A stretch of DNA of 45,501 nucleotides from NCBI RefSeq assembly GCF_001905095.1, contig NZ_LWLS01000102.1:1-45501 (forward strand), in the 5' to 3' direction. This document shows, one piece after another, positions 32,550-41,047 of this stretch (the first letter of the stretch is position 1; each line of letters begins with the position of its first letter). The DNA comes from Micromonospora sp. CB01531. Lineage in GTDB: Bacteria > Actinomycetota > Actinomycetes > Mycobacteriales > Micromonosporaceae. The notes beneath the pieces are model-generated. The model was not told where the DNA came from and did no database searches. It was given only the letters and a program-made list of their open reading frames with translations. A program made the translations under genes and the position numbers.

Positions 32550-32942
32550 TCAGCCGCGCCGCCGGACGCCCTCCGGGTGCATGCCGGTGGCCTCCTCCAG
32601 CGCGTTGTCCGGCAGGTCGCCCTCGGCGCTGTCGTCGGGAAAGGTCCGGGCGGACGGCGCCGGATCCGGCGGCGCGCCCGGTCCGGCCTCAGCGGTGCGG
32701 GTCGGCTCCACCGACCCGAAGCCGTGCCGTCCGGCCGCCGGCCCGCCCGCCGCCGCCCCGCGCGCCCGGCGCTCACCCCGCCGGCCCTCCGGGACCGCGG
32801 GCTCCTCGCTGCCCTCGTCCATCGGCGAGTCCTGGCCCGCGCCCCAGGGCGGGTCGGCGTCGAAACCGTCTGTGGTGCCCCACGGCTTGCTCGCCTCGGG
32901 GCCCCGCCCCTCGCCCGTCCCCGGTCGTTTCTTGCTGCTCAT
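32550..32942 (-). CDS. Small disordered charged protein, unknown function
   Basis: I do not recognise this 130-residue protein. It has no hydrophobic core: it is rich in Gly, Pro, Glu, Arg and Asp, with segments such as SSKKRPGTGEGRGPEASKPW, DSPMDEGSEEPAVPEG and DLPDNALEEATGMHPEGVRR, so it is probably intrinsically disordered. A good ribosome binding site (GAGGTGG) precedes ATG 32942, which supports a real gene. The first half has a repeated K/R-P-G-x-G character. Confidence 0.6.
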   Translation of the reverse strand: MSSKKRPGTGEGRGPEASKPWGTTDGFDADPPWGAGQDSPMDEGSEEPAVPEGRRGERRARGAAAGGPAAGRHGFGSVEPTRTAEAGPGAPPDPAPSARTFPDDSAEGDLPDNALEEATGMHPEGVRRRG

Positions 32943-33020
32943 CGCCACCTCACCCTGGCTGGGTTCCCGTGCCCGCGCTGAATGCCCGCCACCCGCCCGG
33001 TCATGCCGGATCGGCGTCCG

Positions 33021-33064
33021 CGAGCGGCCGGCGGCGCACGCCCTTGTGCGCCGCCGGCCGCTCG
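33021..33064 (-). terminator. 19-bp perfect hairpin after the PKIGK-repeat gene
   Basis: The arms 33021-33039 and 33046-33064 are exact reverse complements around a 6-nt loop (GCCCTT). The hairpin begins 5 nt past the minus-strand stop of the PKIGK-repeat membrane protein gene and lies before the small disordered-protein gene. There is no T-tract. Confidence 0.82.
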
Positions 33065-33069
33065 GCGGG

Positions 33070-33879
33070 TCAACGGCCGGCCGTGACCAGGTGCCGCGTG
33101 GCCGCGCCCATCGCGGCGACCTTGGCGATCGTCCTCGGCGAGCCCAGGGCGACCTTGCCGATCTTCGGCGCGCCCTTGCCGACAACCTTCCCGATCTTGG
33201 GAGCACCCATCGCGGCGACCCGCAGGCCGGCGATCTTGCCGATCTTCGGAGCGGTCATCCCGACTACCTTGCCGATCTTCGGCCCGCCCATCGCGATGAC
33301 CTTGCCGGCCATCCTCGGCCGGGTGATCACCCCGCCGGCCCGGCCGAGCATGCCCCGGAGCACCTGGCCCGGCTTCTGTTGCTCGCCCATGTACGCGGTC
33401 ACCACCACCAGCGCGCCGGTCAGCGCCGGCACCGCCCACTGGAGCAGCTTCATCTGCCGCTGGCAGGAGGCCACGCTCGCCGGGGTCTGATAGCTCGGCT
33501 CGGTGATCCCCTCGACGGGCGGCCCACCCGCCCGCTCCAGCTTCTTGCCGAGCATCCGGCTGTAGCCGGTGACCGCCAGCGCGCCCACGGTCAACGCGGT
33601 CTTCACCGCGCTGATCTTCCCCACCCCGGACTGCACCGCCATCCGTGGGCTCTCGGTGACCATTTCGCCGACCGCGCCGGCCAGGTGGGCGCCGATCGCC
33701 GCCGCGTTGACCGGGGTCCAGCGCGCCCAGCCCGCCGAGGCCACCGGCAGCCGCTGCGTCGAGTCGTCGACCCGAGCCGCCGCCGCGTTGACGCCGAGCG
33801 CGCCCATCAGCGAGCCGCCGAACCATGCCGCCAGGCCCAGATCGTGCATCGACCGCAACGCGGTGTGCCGTTCGGACAT
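33070..33879 (-). CDS. Membrane protein with C-terminal PKIGK repeats
   Basis: This 269-residue protein of unknown function has a conserved-looking N-terminal part (ALRSMHDLGLAAWFGGSLMG, residues about 7-26), further hydrophobic stretches at about 50-75, 90-105 and 145-165 (LLQWAVPALTGALVVVTAYM), and then a basic tail. The tail (residues about 190-250) contains four PKIGK units in the pattern GGPKIGKVVG, TAPKIGKIAG, GAPKIGKVVG, GAPKIGKVALG, with a VAAMG spacer. The repeats are Gly/Lys-rich and probably bind the membrane surface or nucleic acid; neither is shown. GGAGGGGG precedes the ATG. Confidence 0.78.
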   Translation of the reverse strand: MSERHTALRSMHDLGLAAWFGGSLMGALGVNAAAARVDDSTQRLPVASAGWARWTPVNAAAIGAHLAGAVGEMVTESPRMAVQSGVGKISAVKTALTVGALAVTGYSRMLGKKLERAGGPPVEGITEPSYQTPASVASCQRQMKLLQWAVPALTGALVVVTAYMGEQQKPGQVLRGMLGRAGGVITRPRMAGKVIAMGGPKIGKVVGMTAPKIGKIAGLRVAAMGAPKIGKVVGKGAPKIGKVALGSPRTIAKVAAMGAATRHLVTAGR

Positions 33880-33986
33880 CTGATCCCCCTCCGCCGTGTT
33901 CGGGCGGTGCGGCATACCCACGTTCCGGCCGGCTACGCCCCCGATCGATCCCGCCCGGCGGAGCCGGCGTGCAGCCCGGCCACCCG

Positions 33987-34844
33987 TCAGCGGCGCGGCA
34001 GGGTGGCGGCGAACGCGGCGACCCGGGCGGCCAGCGGGGCCGCGGCGCGTACCCAGGTGAAATGGTCCAGCGGGCCGCCGGCCTCGGCCACCGTGTAGCG
34101 GTGCCGGGTCACCGGCGCGGCGGTGAGCTTGCCGCAGAGGTGGTCCAGGGTCTCGTGCGGGGTGTACTGGTCGTCGTCCACGCTCACCGCGAGGACCGGC
34201 GTACGCACCCGGCGTACCGCTGCCTCGACGTCGACCCCGGCGAGCACCGGGAACCGGCCGGTCCGGGCGGTGTACGCCCAGTCCCGGATCACCCCGCGGG
34301 CCTGCCTGCCGCCGAACCCCCAGCCTGGCCACACGCCGAGCAGCCGGGCCACCGCCGAGATCCCCTGGGTGTACGGCAGCACCCCCCAGCCGCGCAGCCT
34401 CGGGTACCCGCGCCACCAGGGCAGGCCGACCGCCACCAGGGCCAGCCCGTCCACCGCGTCCGCGTCGTGCAGCGCCTGGTGCAGCAGCGCGACCTGCCCG
34501 CCGAGGGAGTGCCCGAGCAGCAGCCGGGTACGGCCGTCCAGCCGGGGCTTGAGTGCGTCGAGCACGGCGCCGACGTCAACGGCCAGTTCGGGGTAGCCGT
34601 AGCGGCAGGTGCGTGTGGGAGCCGGCGTGCTCTCGCCGGTGCCCCGCAGGTCGACCACGACGACGGCGAGCCCGGCGCCGCGCAGCGCGGCGGCGAAGGG
34701 CCGGTAGTAGCGGGCCCGCACCCCCATCGCCGGCCAGAGCACCACCACCGGCGCGCCGGGCGGCCCGTCCGGCTCCGGGTAGACCTGGACGCCGATCCGC
34801 GCCCCGTCGACGTCGACGAACTCCTGCGTGTACTCCCCGCTCAC
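33987..34844 (-). CDS. Alpha/beta hydrolase at the end of the heptose gene cluster
   Basis: The product is 285 residues, soluble. It shows VVVLWPAMGVRARYYRPFAA (oxyanion region), LRGTGES, the nucleophile elbow GHSLGGQ, the acid in VSVDDDQYTP and the catalytic His in GGPLDHFTW. The family covers esterases, lipases and acyl hydrolases; the substrate cannot be read. GTG 34844 was chosen because the first strand follows it (EYTQEFVDVDG); the Shine-Dalgarno sequence is weak. It starts 22 nt after the stop of the GT9 gene on the same strand, so it is probably the last gene of the cluster, perhaps removing an acyl group from the glycan or precursor (inference). Confidence 0.85.
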   Translation of the reverse strand: MSGEYTQEFVDVDGARIGVQVYPEPDGPPGAPVVVLWPAMGVRARYYRPFAAALRGAGLAVVVVDLRGTGESTPAPTRTCRYGYPELAVDVGAVLDALKPRLDGRTRLLLGHSLGGQVALLHQALHDADAVDGLALVAVGLPWWRGYPRLRGWGVLPYTQGISAVARLLGVWPGWGFGGRQARGVIRDWAYTARTGRFPVLAGVDVEAAVRRVRTPVLAVSVDDDQYTPHETLDHLCGKLTAAPVTRHRYTVAEAGGPLDHFTWVRAAAPLAARVAAFAATLPRR

Positions 34845-34866
34845 CGGCTCAGGGTACGGCGGCAAG

Positions 34867-35889
34867 CTACCGGCGGGTAGCCGCGGGGGTGCCGCACCGG
34901 GCCACCGGTCCGGTCGGCGCGGGCCGGTCCGTCCCGTCCCGCGCGGCCGGGCCGAGCCGTCCCACCGCGCCGGGAAAGGCCCGTTCGACCCGGTCGACGG
35001 CCGCCAGCACCGCGGGCACCGCCAGCTCGGCCAGCGCCGGGTGGAGCCCGTCCCCGGGCGGCCGCGGCCCCGCCCAGAGCGCCTGATGCCACGGCCGGTC
35101 CGGCGGCGGGCCCCAGAGCGCGGGCGAAACCGGGCCGAAGAGCAGCACCGACGGGGTGCCGTAGGCGGTGGCCAGGTGGCCGATGCCGGTGTCGCCGGCG
35201 AGCACCAGCCGGGCGTGGGCCACCAGGGCGGCCAGCTCGCCGAGGCCGGTCCGCCCGGCCAGCACCGCCTCCGGCGGCAGCGCGGCGCCGCGGGCCACCT
35301 CCTCGGCGATGCCCCGCTCACCCGGGCTGCCGGTCACCAACACCCGATGGCCGCGCGCCGTCAGCTCCCGGGCCACCGCCGCGAAGCGCGCCGGTGGCCA
35401 GCGCCGCTCGGCGGCCTTCGCCCCGGGATGGACGATGCTGACCCCGCTGGGCCGCGCACCCGGTGCGGGGCGGCGCAGCGCCAGGTCCGTCCGGTCGGCC
35501 GGGATGCCGTACCAGGCCAGCAGCCGGCACCACCGGTCCACCTCGTGCTCGTCGGCCCGCCACGGTGGACCGTCCTGGTGCCCGGCCTCGGCGTTGGCGA
35601 AGGCGAGCAGCCGGCCGGGCCTGACCTCGGCCAGCCTCCGGTGGGACTGCGGGCCCCGGCCGTGCAGGTTCACCGCCAGCGCGACCGTCGGTCCGGACCA
35701 CCCCAGGTGGCCCAGCCCGTCCGCCTCGACCAGGCGGTCCACCCCGCCGACCAGCTCGACCAGCGGCGCCAGCCAGCGCGGCGCGACCAGCGCCAGCTCA
35801 GCACCGGGGTACGCGGCGCGCAGCGCGCGCAGCGCCGGCACCCCGGTGGCGAGGTCGCCGACGCCGAGCGCGCGGAGCACGAGGATCAC
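34867..35889 (-). CDS. Glycosyltransferase family 9 (heptosyltransferase-like)
   Basis: This 340-residue GT-B fold protein has N-terminal ILVLRALGVGDLATGVPALR, the GT9 nucleotide-heptose loop GDTGIGHLATAYGTPSVLLFG near residue 240, and VSIVHPGAKAAERRWPPARF in the middle. These match ADP-heptose:LPS heptosyltransferases (WaaF/WaaC). The GTG start overlaps the stop of the dehydrogenase gene by 4 nt (GTGA). It is the second GT9 domain of the cluster, with the fused one upstream. The acceptor in an LPS-free organism is unknown. Confidence 0.92.
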   Translation of the reverse strand: MILVLRALGVGDLATGVPALRALRAAYPGAELALVAPRWLAPLVELVGGVDRLVEADGLGHLGWSGPTVALAVNLHGRGPQSHRRLAEVRPGRLLAFANAEAGHQDGPPWRADEHEVDRWCRLLAWYGIPADRTDLALRRPAPGARPSGVSIVHPGAKAAERRWPPARFAAVARELTARGHRVLVTGSPGERGIAEEVARGAALPPEAVLAGRTGLGELAALVAHARLVLAGDTGIGHLATAYGTPSVLLFGPVSPALWGPPPDRPWHQALWAGPRPPGDGLHPALAELAVPAVLAAVDRVERAFPGAVGRLGPAARDGTDRPAPTGPVARCGTPAATRR

Positions 35890-36602
35890 GGGTACGAGGA
35901 CTCCTGCTCGGCGCAGACCACCAGCTCGCGTACGGCGCATCCCGGCGGCTGGGCGAGGGCGAACAGCACCGTCTCCGCGGTGTCGGCCGGGTCGTTGAGG
36001 ATCGCGTCCGGCCCGGGCCGGTACTTCTCGTCCCGGTCGTCGAAGAACGCCGTCCGCATGCCACCCGGGATCAGCAGCGTCACGCCGACCGAACCGGCCA
36101 GCTCGGCGGCGAGCGCCCGGGTGAAACCGACCACCCCGAACTTCGCCGCGCAGTACGCGGTGGCGTCGCTGACCGCCTTGACACCCAGCGTGGACGCCAC
36201 GGTGACCACCGTGCCGTGCCCGCGTTCCAGGTACGGCACGGCCGCCCGGACCACCGCGGCGGTGCCGAGCAGGTTGATCGTCACGATCCGGTCCCAGGTG
36301 TCGCCCGGCACGTCGGCCAGCCGCCCCGGCACGTCCACGCCGGCGGCGGTCACCACACCGTCGAGCCCGCCGGCCTGCTCGGCCAGCTGGCAGGTGGCCG
36401 CCTCCGCGGCGCGGGTGTCGGCGAGGTCGCACTCGACCCAGGGCACCCCGTCGGCCGGCGCCCGCCGGTCGAGCACGTACGGCCGCCCGCCGGCCTTGGC
36501 GACCGCGGTCACCACCGCCGCGCCCAGACCGCTCGACCCGCCGGTCACGAGGACCGCCCTGCCGTTGATGTCCCGGCCAGCACTCCGCTGACGCTCGCTC
36601 AT
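35886..36602 (-). CDS. Short-chain dehydrogenase/reductase
   Basis: The product is 238 residues, a classical SDR: NAD(P) loop VTGGSSGLGAAV near residue 19, NNAG replaced by TAAGVD, catalytic Ser in VASTLG, and YCAAK for Tyr and Lys, then FFDDRDEKY. It is not an extended SDR and lacks the length of HldD (about 310 residues), so it is not an obvious heptose epimerase. It probably oxidises or reduces a sugar hydroxyl or keto group of the cluster product (inference). The ATG overlaps the HldE stop by 4 nt and its own stop overlaps the GT9 start by 4 nt. Confidence 0.9.
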   Translation of the reverse strand: MSERQRSAGRDINGRAVLVTGGSSGLGAAVVTAVAKAGGRPYVLDRRAPADGVPWVECDLADTRAAEAATCQLAEQAGGLDGVVTAAGVDVPGRLADVPGDTWDRIVTINLLGTAAVVRAAVPYLERGHGTVVTVASTLGVKAVSDATAYCAAKFGVVGFTRALAAELAGSVGVTLLIPGGMRTAFFDDRDEKYRPGPDAILNDPADTAETVLFALAQPPGCAVRELVVCAEQESSYP

Positions 36603-38017
36603 ACTGCCGCTCCCTTGACGAGGTGGAGGCCGCGCTGGTGCGCGGCGGAGATGGTGCCGGTGGTGGATCGGCCGGCCAGGTAGGGGACGGTGACGACCCG
36701 GCCGCCCCAGCGGTGGACCAGATCCGCCTCGGGCAGCTCCGGCCCGCCGTCCTCCCCGGCGTAGTCGCCGCCCTTGACCCAGACGTCGGGCCGCAGTCGG
36801 GCCAGCACCCGGTGCGGGGTGGGCTCGTCGAACACCATCACCGCGTCGACACAGTCCAGGGCGGTCAGCAGCCGGACCCGATCCGCCTCCGGGTTGACCG
36901 GGCGCTCCGGCCCCTTCAGCCCGCGTACGCTGCGGTCGGAGTTGAGGCAGACCACCAGGCAGTCGCCGAGACGGCGGGCCGCCTGGAGGGTGGCGACGTG
37001 CCCGGCGTGCAGGATGTCGAAGCAGCCGCCGGTGGCGACGACCGTGCCGCCATCGGCGCGTACCGCAGCCACCAGATCCTCGGCGGTGCGGGCGGCGGCA
37101 GGTGCCGGGGGCTGCGCCGGCTCGCGGTGCAGGCCGGCTGCCCCGCCCGCCGCCACGTACGCCGACGCGGCGGCCACCGCCGCGCCGACCGCCTCGGAGA
37201 CCAGCGCGCCGTCGCCGAGCGCCAGGGCGGCGGTGGCGGCGAACCGGTCGCCGGCGCCGCAGGTGTCCTCGACCCGGTCCGGAATGGACGGTGGCGGCAC
37301 GACCAGCGGGGTGCTGCCGGCGTGGCAGAGCGCCGCGCCGTCCGGACCCATGGTTACCGCGACCGCGCCGACCCGCCAGCGGCGCCGCAGCTCGTGCCCG
37401 GCCCGGGTCGCGGTGGACAGCGCCGAGCCGGCCCCCGCGTCGCCGGTGAGTTGCCGCAGCTCGGCGAGGTTCGGCGTGGCCAGCCGGGCCCCGGCCACGG
37501 CGGCCGGGCCGCGCGGGTGCGGGTCCCACACCACCGGGGCGGACGCCTCGGCGAGCGCGGCGCGCAGCGTCGGCTGCCGAACCAGGCCGCGACCGTAGTC
37601 GCTGACCAGGATGGCCCGGGCCTGGGAGAGCACCTCCAGCACCGCCTCCGGCGGCTCGCCGGGCGGCTGCGGGCCGCCGCCCCGGTCCAGCCGAAGCAGC
37701 GTCTGTCCGCCCGCCCGCAGCCGGATCTTCTCGGCGGTCGCGCCGGGCAGCTTCATCGGATAGACCGCCACCCCCGCGTCGGCCAACAACTCGGCCAGGC
37801 GGGCCCCACAGGCGTCGTCGGCGAGCGCGGTGACCAGCGCGACCTCGGTGTCCTGGGCGGCGGCGAGCAGCGCGGCCAGTCCGGCCCCGCCGGGCCGGTC
37901 CACGGCGGTGCGCTCGTCCAGCACCGGTACGGGGGCGTCCGGGCAGACCCGGTTCACCGTGCCCGTCACGTCCCGGTCCAGCAGGGCGTCGCCGACCACG
38001 ACGAGCGGCCCGCTCAC
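36599..38017 (-). CDS. hldE: Bifunctional heptose 7-phosphate kinase / heptose 1-phosphate adenylyltransferase
   Basis: The product is 472 residues and has both HldE domains. The N-terminal ribokinase-like kinase (residues 1-310) shows GGAGLAALLAAAQD and VEDTCGAGDRFAATAALAL with the catalytic Asp. The C-terminal nucleotidyltransferase (residues 330-470) has GGCFDILHAGHVATLQAARR with the HxGH motif, then LNSDRSVRGLKGPERPVN and VWVKGGDY. In the known pathway it turns D-glycero-D-manno-heptose 7-phosphate into the 1,7-bisphosphate and, after GmhB, the 1-phosphate into ADP-heptose. The GTG start overlaps the GmhA stop by 4 nt. Confidence 0.95.
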   Translation of the reverse strand: MSGPLVVVGDALLDRDVTGTVNRVCPDAPVPVLDERTAVDRPGGAGLAALLAAAQDTEVALVTALADDACGARLAELLADAGVAVYPMKLPGATAEKIRLRAGGQTLLRLDRGGGPQPPGEPPEAVLEVLSQARAILVSDYGRGLVRQPTLRAALAEASAPVVWDPHPRGPAAVAGARLATPNLAELRQLTGDAGAGSALSTATRAGHELRRRWRVGAVAVTMGPDGAALCHAGSTPLVVPPPSIPDRVEDTCGAGDRFAATAALALGDGALVSEAVGAAVAAASAYVAAGGAAGLHREPAQPPAPAAARTAEDLVAAVRADGGTVVATGGCFDILHAGHVATLQAARRLGDCLVVCLNSDRSVRGLKGPERPVNPEADRVRLLTALDCVDAVMVFDEPTPHRVLARLRPDVWVKGGDYAGEDGGPELPEADLVHRWGGRVVTVPYLAGRSTTGTISAAHQRGLHLVKGAAV

Positions 38018-38826
38018 CGCTGCACCCAGCCGGTGCCGGTGGACCCGTTGCGGTGGTGCCCGTTCCGCCCGTGGCCGTCGACGCTGTGTCCCGTGCCGCG
38101 GTGTCCGTTGGCGGTGTGCCCGTTCGCGCGTTGCCCGTTGGCGGTGTGTCCGCTCGCGGTGTGCCCGTCGCGGAGGAGCGGGACGAGCGGTGGTGCCCAC
38201 CCGGTGATGCGGGTGCCCCGGGGCTCGGTCACGGTCGTGGTGGGCAGCTGCCGGATCAAAGGGAGGGCCTGGTCGACGTACTCGCAGAGCACGTGGGTGG
38301 CGACCAGGTGCAGCTCCTGCACTACCTGGCTCTCCGGCGAGTCGATGGCGAGGACTTCGTGGCAGGCGTCGGCGAGTGGGTTGGGTGTCGGGCCGGTGAA
38401 GGCCCAGCAGCGCAGTCCGGTTTCGTGTGCGGTGTGGGCGGCGGTGAGCAGGTTGGTGCTGGTGCCGCTGGTGGACAGGAGTAGGAGGATGTCGTCGGTT
38501 CGGCCGTGGGCGCGGACCTGGCGGGCGAAGACCTCGTGGTAGCCGTAGTCGTTGCTGATGGCGGTGAGTGCGGAGGTTTCGGCGTGCAGGGCGATGGCGG
38601 ACAGGGGTTCGCGGTCGTCGCGGAGTTTGCCGACGAGTTCGGCGGTGAGGTGCTGGGCCTCCGCGGCGCTGCCCCCGTTGCCCGCGACGAGGATCCGTCC
38701 GCCCCGGGCGAGCGTCCAGGCCAGCTCCGTGCCCCAGTCGGCGAGCCGCTCGGCCTCCCGCCGGAACGGCAGCAGCGCCGCCGCCAGCCCGGACAGGTGC
38801 GCGTCGATCATGTCGCCCCGGGTCAT
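38014..38826 (-). CDS. gmhA: Phosphoheptose isomerase with Gly/His/Asn repeat tail
   Basis: Residues 1-200 form a SIS-domain GmhA: ILVAGNGGSAAEAQHLTAEL (substrate loop), LLLLSTSGTSTNLLTAAHTA and VQELHLVATHVLCEYVDQAL, the usual C-terminal helix with the catalytic Glu/His region. The enzyme isomerises sedoheptulose 7-phosphate to D-glycero-D-manno-heptose 7-phosphate. Family members end near residue 200; this one continues to 270. The tail from about D220 is a repeat of GHTANGH-like units with about nine His, many Gly and Asn (DGHTASGHTANGQRANGH and further). The DNA there (38044-38169) contains copies of an almost identical short motif. The start shares one base with the GT4 stop (TGATG). Confidence 0.93.
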   Translation of the reverse strand: MTRGDMIDAHLSGLAAALLPFRREAERLADWGTELAWTLARGGRILVAGNGGSAAEAQHLTAELVGKLRDDREPLSAIALHAETSALTAISNDYGYHEVFARQVRAHGRTDDILLLLSTSGTSTNLLTAAHTAHETGLRCWAFTGPTPNPLADACHEVLAIDSPESQVVQELHLVATHVLCEYVDQALPLIRQLPTTTVTEPRGTRITGWAPPLVPLLRDGHTASGHTANGQRANGHTANGHRGTGHSVDGHGRNGHHRNGSTGTGWVQR

Positions 38827-40043
38827 CAGGCCACCGCCCGGGCGGGACGGGCGACCGTGGTCACCGTGGCGTAGACCGCGCTGAGTTGCTCGGCGCAGCG
38901 CTTCCACGAATACCGGCTCCGGATCCGGTCCAGCGCCGCCGTGGCGTACGCGAAGCGGCGCACCTTGTCGGCGAGCAGCCGGCGGATCGCGGTGGCCAGC
39001 GCGCGGGGGTCGCGCGGCGGCACCAGGTCGCCGGTGAGCCCATCGACGACGGTGTCGGCGATGCCGCCGACGTTGCTGCCGATCACCGGTACGCCGCAGG
39101 CCATCCCCTCCAGCGGGGTGAGTCCGAACGGCTCGTACCAGGGGGCGGCCACCAGCACGTCCGCCGACCGGTACCAGCCGGCCATCTCCTCCCGGGGCAC
39201 CCCGCCGACCAGCCGGACCCGGTCGGCGACCCCGCAGGACTCGGCGAGCGCCCACAGCCGCCGGGCGAAGGCGTCGACGGGCAGCAGTTCGGCCGGCGGG
39301 CCGCCGACCACGACGCACTCGGCGTCCGGCACCGCGGGCAGCGCCCGGACCACGTCCAGGAAGCCCTTGCGCTCCACCAGCCGGCCGGCCGTGAGGATGC
39401 GCGGCCTGGCCGGGTCGCGCGGCGCGGCCGGGCCGTCAGGGTGGAACACGCGCTGGTTGACGCCGGAGGGGACCAGCGCCATCCGGGACCGGGGTACGCC
39501 CATCCGGACCAGCTCGGCCACCTCGTCGCTGCACTGCACGACGACCCGGTCGACGGCCCGCCCGAGCGCCCGTTCGTAGCCGATCCGTCCTGGTGGGCTG
39601 GTGTCCCGGGCGCCCTGGTGGCGGCGCTTCACCGTGCCGAGCGCGTGGTACGTGAGCACGGTCGGCACCCCGGTCCGCCGGCCCGCGTGCACAGTGGCCA
39701 GTCCGCTCATCCAGAAGTGTGCGTGGGCCACCTCCGGGGTCCAGCCGTCGCGCCGCCAGGTGTCGGCCAGCCAGCTGCCGAACTCGCCCATGTACGGCAG
39801 CAGTTCGTCCTTCGGGACCCGCCGTGGCGGCCCGGCCGGCACGTGGCAGACGTAGTAACCGTCCGGGGTCGACACGGCGTCGGGCAGGGTGGGGGAGTCG
39901 CGGCGGGTGTAGACGCGGACGTCGTGTCCCTCGCCGGCCAGCGCGGCCGCGAGTTCCGCCACGTGGGTGTTCTGGCCGCCGGCGTCCTCCTCGCCGAGGA
40001 CGGCGAGCGGGCTGGCGTGCTCCGAGATCATCGCGATGCGCAT
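38826..40043 (-). CDS. Glycosyltransferase family 4 (GT1-like)
   Basis: The product is 405 residues with a GT-B fold. The N-terminal domain begins MRIAMISEHASPLAVLGEED and AGGQNTHVAELAAALAGEGH. The C-terminal domain has ILTAGRLVERKGFLDVVRAL and the E-x7-E motif in EPFGLTPLEGMACGVPVIGSN. This pattern resembles MshA and related UDP- or ADP-sugar retaining transferases. GGAGGAGG precedes the ATG, and the gene overlaps the previous glycosyltransferase by 16 nt. It is one of four glycosyltransferase genes or domains upstream of GmhA in the unit. Confidence 0.94.
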   Translation of the reverse strand: MRIAMISEHASPLAVLGEEDAGGQNTHVAELAAALAGEGHDVRVYTRRDSPTLPDAVSTPDGYYVCHVPAGPPRRVPKDELLPYMGEFGSWLADTWRRDGWTPEVAHAHFWMSGLATVHAGRRTGVPTVLTYHALGTVKRRHQGARDTSPPGRIGYERALGRAVDRVVVQCSDEVAELVRMGVPRSRMALVPSGVNQRVFHPDGPAAPRDPARPRILTAGRLVERKGFLDVVRALPAVPDAECVVVGGPPAELLPVDAFARRLWALAESCGVADRVRLVGGVPREEMAGWYRSADVLVAAPWYEPFGLTPLEGMACGVPVIGSNVGGIADTVVDGLTGDLVPPRDPRALATAIRRLLADKVRRFAYATAALDRIRSRYSWKRCAEQLSAVYATVTTVARPARAVA

Positions 40044-41002
40044 GTTTCCTCCTCCATCAGCCGGTCCCAGTCGACGAGGAACCGGTCGAGCCCGAAGCGT
40101 TCCTTCGTCACCTCGCGCGCCCGCGCCCCGAGCCGGTACGCCGCGTCGCGCTCCTCGGCGAGCCAGCGGGCCGCCTCGACCAGCGTGTCCACCCGGGTGG
40201 AGAGCACCCCCGCATCGGGCGGCACGGCGTCCACCGCCTCGGTGGTGGCGAGTGCGATCACGGGCATGCCCATGGTCATTGCCTCGATCAGGCTCAGTCC
40301 GAGGGATGTCCAGCGGCACAGGTGCAGGTACGCCCGTCGTCGGGCGAGTTCGGTGTGCATGGCGTGTTGTGGGAGGTCGTCGTGGCTGGTGAGTCGGTCG
40401 GGTGGGAGTTCGAGGTGGTCGGCCAGGCCGGTGACGCCCATGCCGTAGACGTCGAGTGGGGCGATCTCGGCGAAGCGGGGGAGCAGGTCGGTGCCGGTGA
40501 CCCGCCAGCGGCGTACGGGTTCGTTGATGACCACGGCGAGGCGGTTCAGCTCGCCGGTCCACTCGACGGCCGGTGCGACCACACCGTGCTCGATGACGGT
40601 AGTGCGGGTGGCGCCGTTGTCCCAGAACAGCTCGTTGAAGTGGGTGACGTGGGCGATGATCAGGTCGTTCCGGTCGGCCATCGGGTGGCGGGTGTTCGGC
40701 ACGTCGCCCTTGGGGGTGTTGTGCTCGACGTAGATCGCCGGCACGTCGCGGCCCACCCGGCGGCCCAGCCACTGCTCGGCCAGCTCCAGCTCCTCGGGCC
40801 GTTGCAGGACGACCAGGTCGACCTCGGTCCGCCCCAGTTCCTGCGGGGTCACCTCGACGGCGTTCGCCGGCCAGGCGTACGTCCGCGCCCGCCCGAGGCC
40901 GTACGGACCCCGGTCCGGGGTGACCGGCACCAGGTAGCGGTGTCGTCCGTGGACGAACGACGTCGTCCAGGAGCCGTGCACGTGCCACAGCAGAACGTTC
41001 AT
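40028..41002 (-). CDS. Glycosyltransferase (GT4-like)
   Basis: This 324-residue protein shares the C-terminal GT-B domain: HLCRWTSLGLSLIEAMTMGM, PVIALATTEAVDAVPPDAGV, then a typical helical end (REVTKERFGLDRFLVDWDRL). Its N-terminal domain is divergent (VLLWHVHGSWTTSFVHGRHR), with AIYVEHNTPKGDVPNTRHPM, which contains the acceptor-side H. A GT4-related enzyme is likely, but the family is less certain than for its neighbour. GAGGAGAGG precedes ATG 41002; a shorter upstream alternative (MRRG) is out of register with that site. The stop lies 16 nt inside the next gene. Confidence 0.87.
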   Translation of the reverse strand: MNVLLWHVHGSWTTSFVHGRHRYLVPVTPDRGPYGLGRARTYAWPANAVEVTPQELGRTEVDLVVLQRPEELELAEQWLGRRVGRDVPAIYVEHNTPKGDVPNTRHPMADRNDLIIAHVTHFNELFWDNGATRTTVIEHGVVAPAVEWTGELNRLAVVINEPVRRWRVTGTDLLPRFAEIAPLDVYGMGVTGLADHLELPPDRLTSHDDLPQHAMHTELARRRAYLHLCRWTSLGLSLIEAMTMGMPVIALATTEAVDAVPPDAGVLSTRVDTLVEAARWLAEERDAAYRLGARAREVTKERFGLDRFLVDWDRLMEEETCASR

Positions 41003-41047
41003 GCCTCTCCTCACGATCGGGCTGGTCGGGCGCGGCGGACGGGGCGG

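Noticed and set aside
38044..38172. Short GT-rich repeats that could be read as a small CRISPR-like array
   Set aside because: The repeats are short, imperfect, adjoining and in frame, and they encode GHTANGH-like residues; there are no unique spacers.
36623..38542. A long plus-strand open frame opposite hldE and gmhA
   Set aside because: It spans two real genes on the other strand, including an end-to-start junction, which no genuine single gene would mirror.
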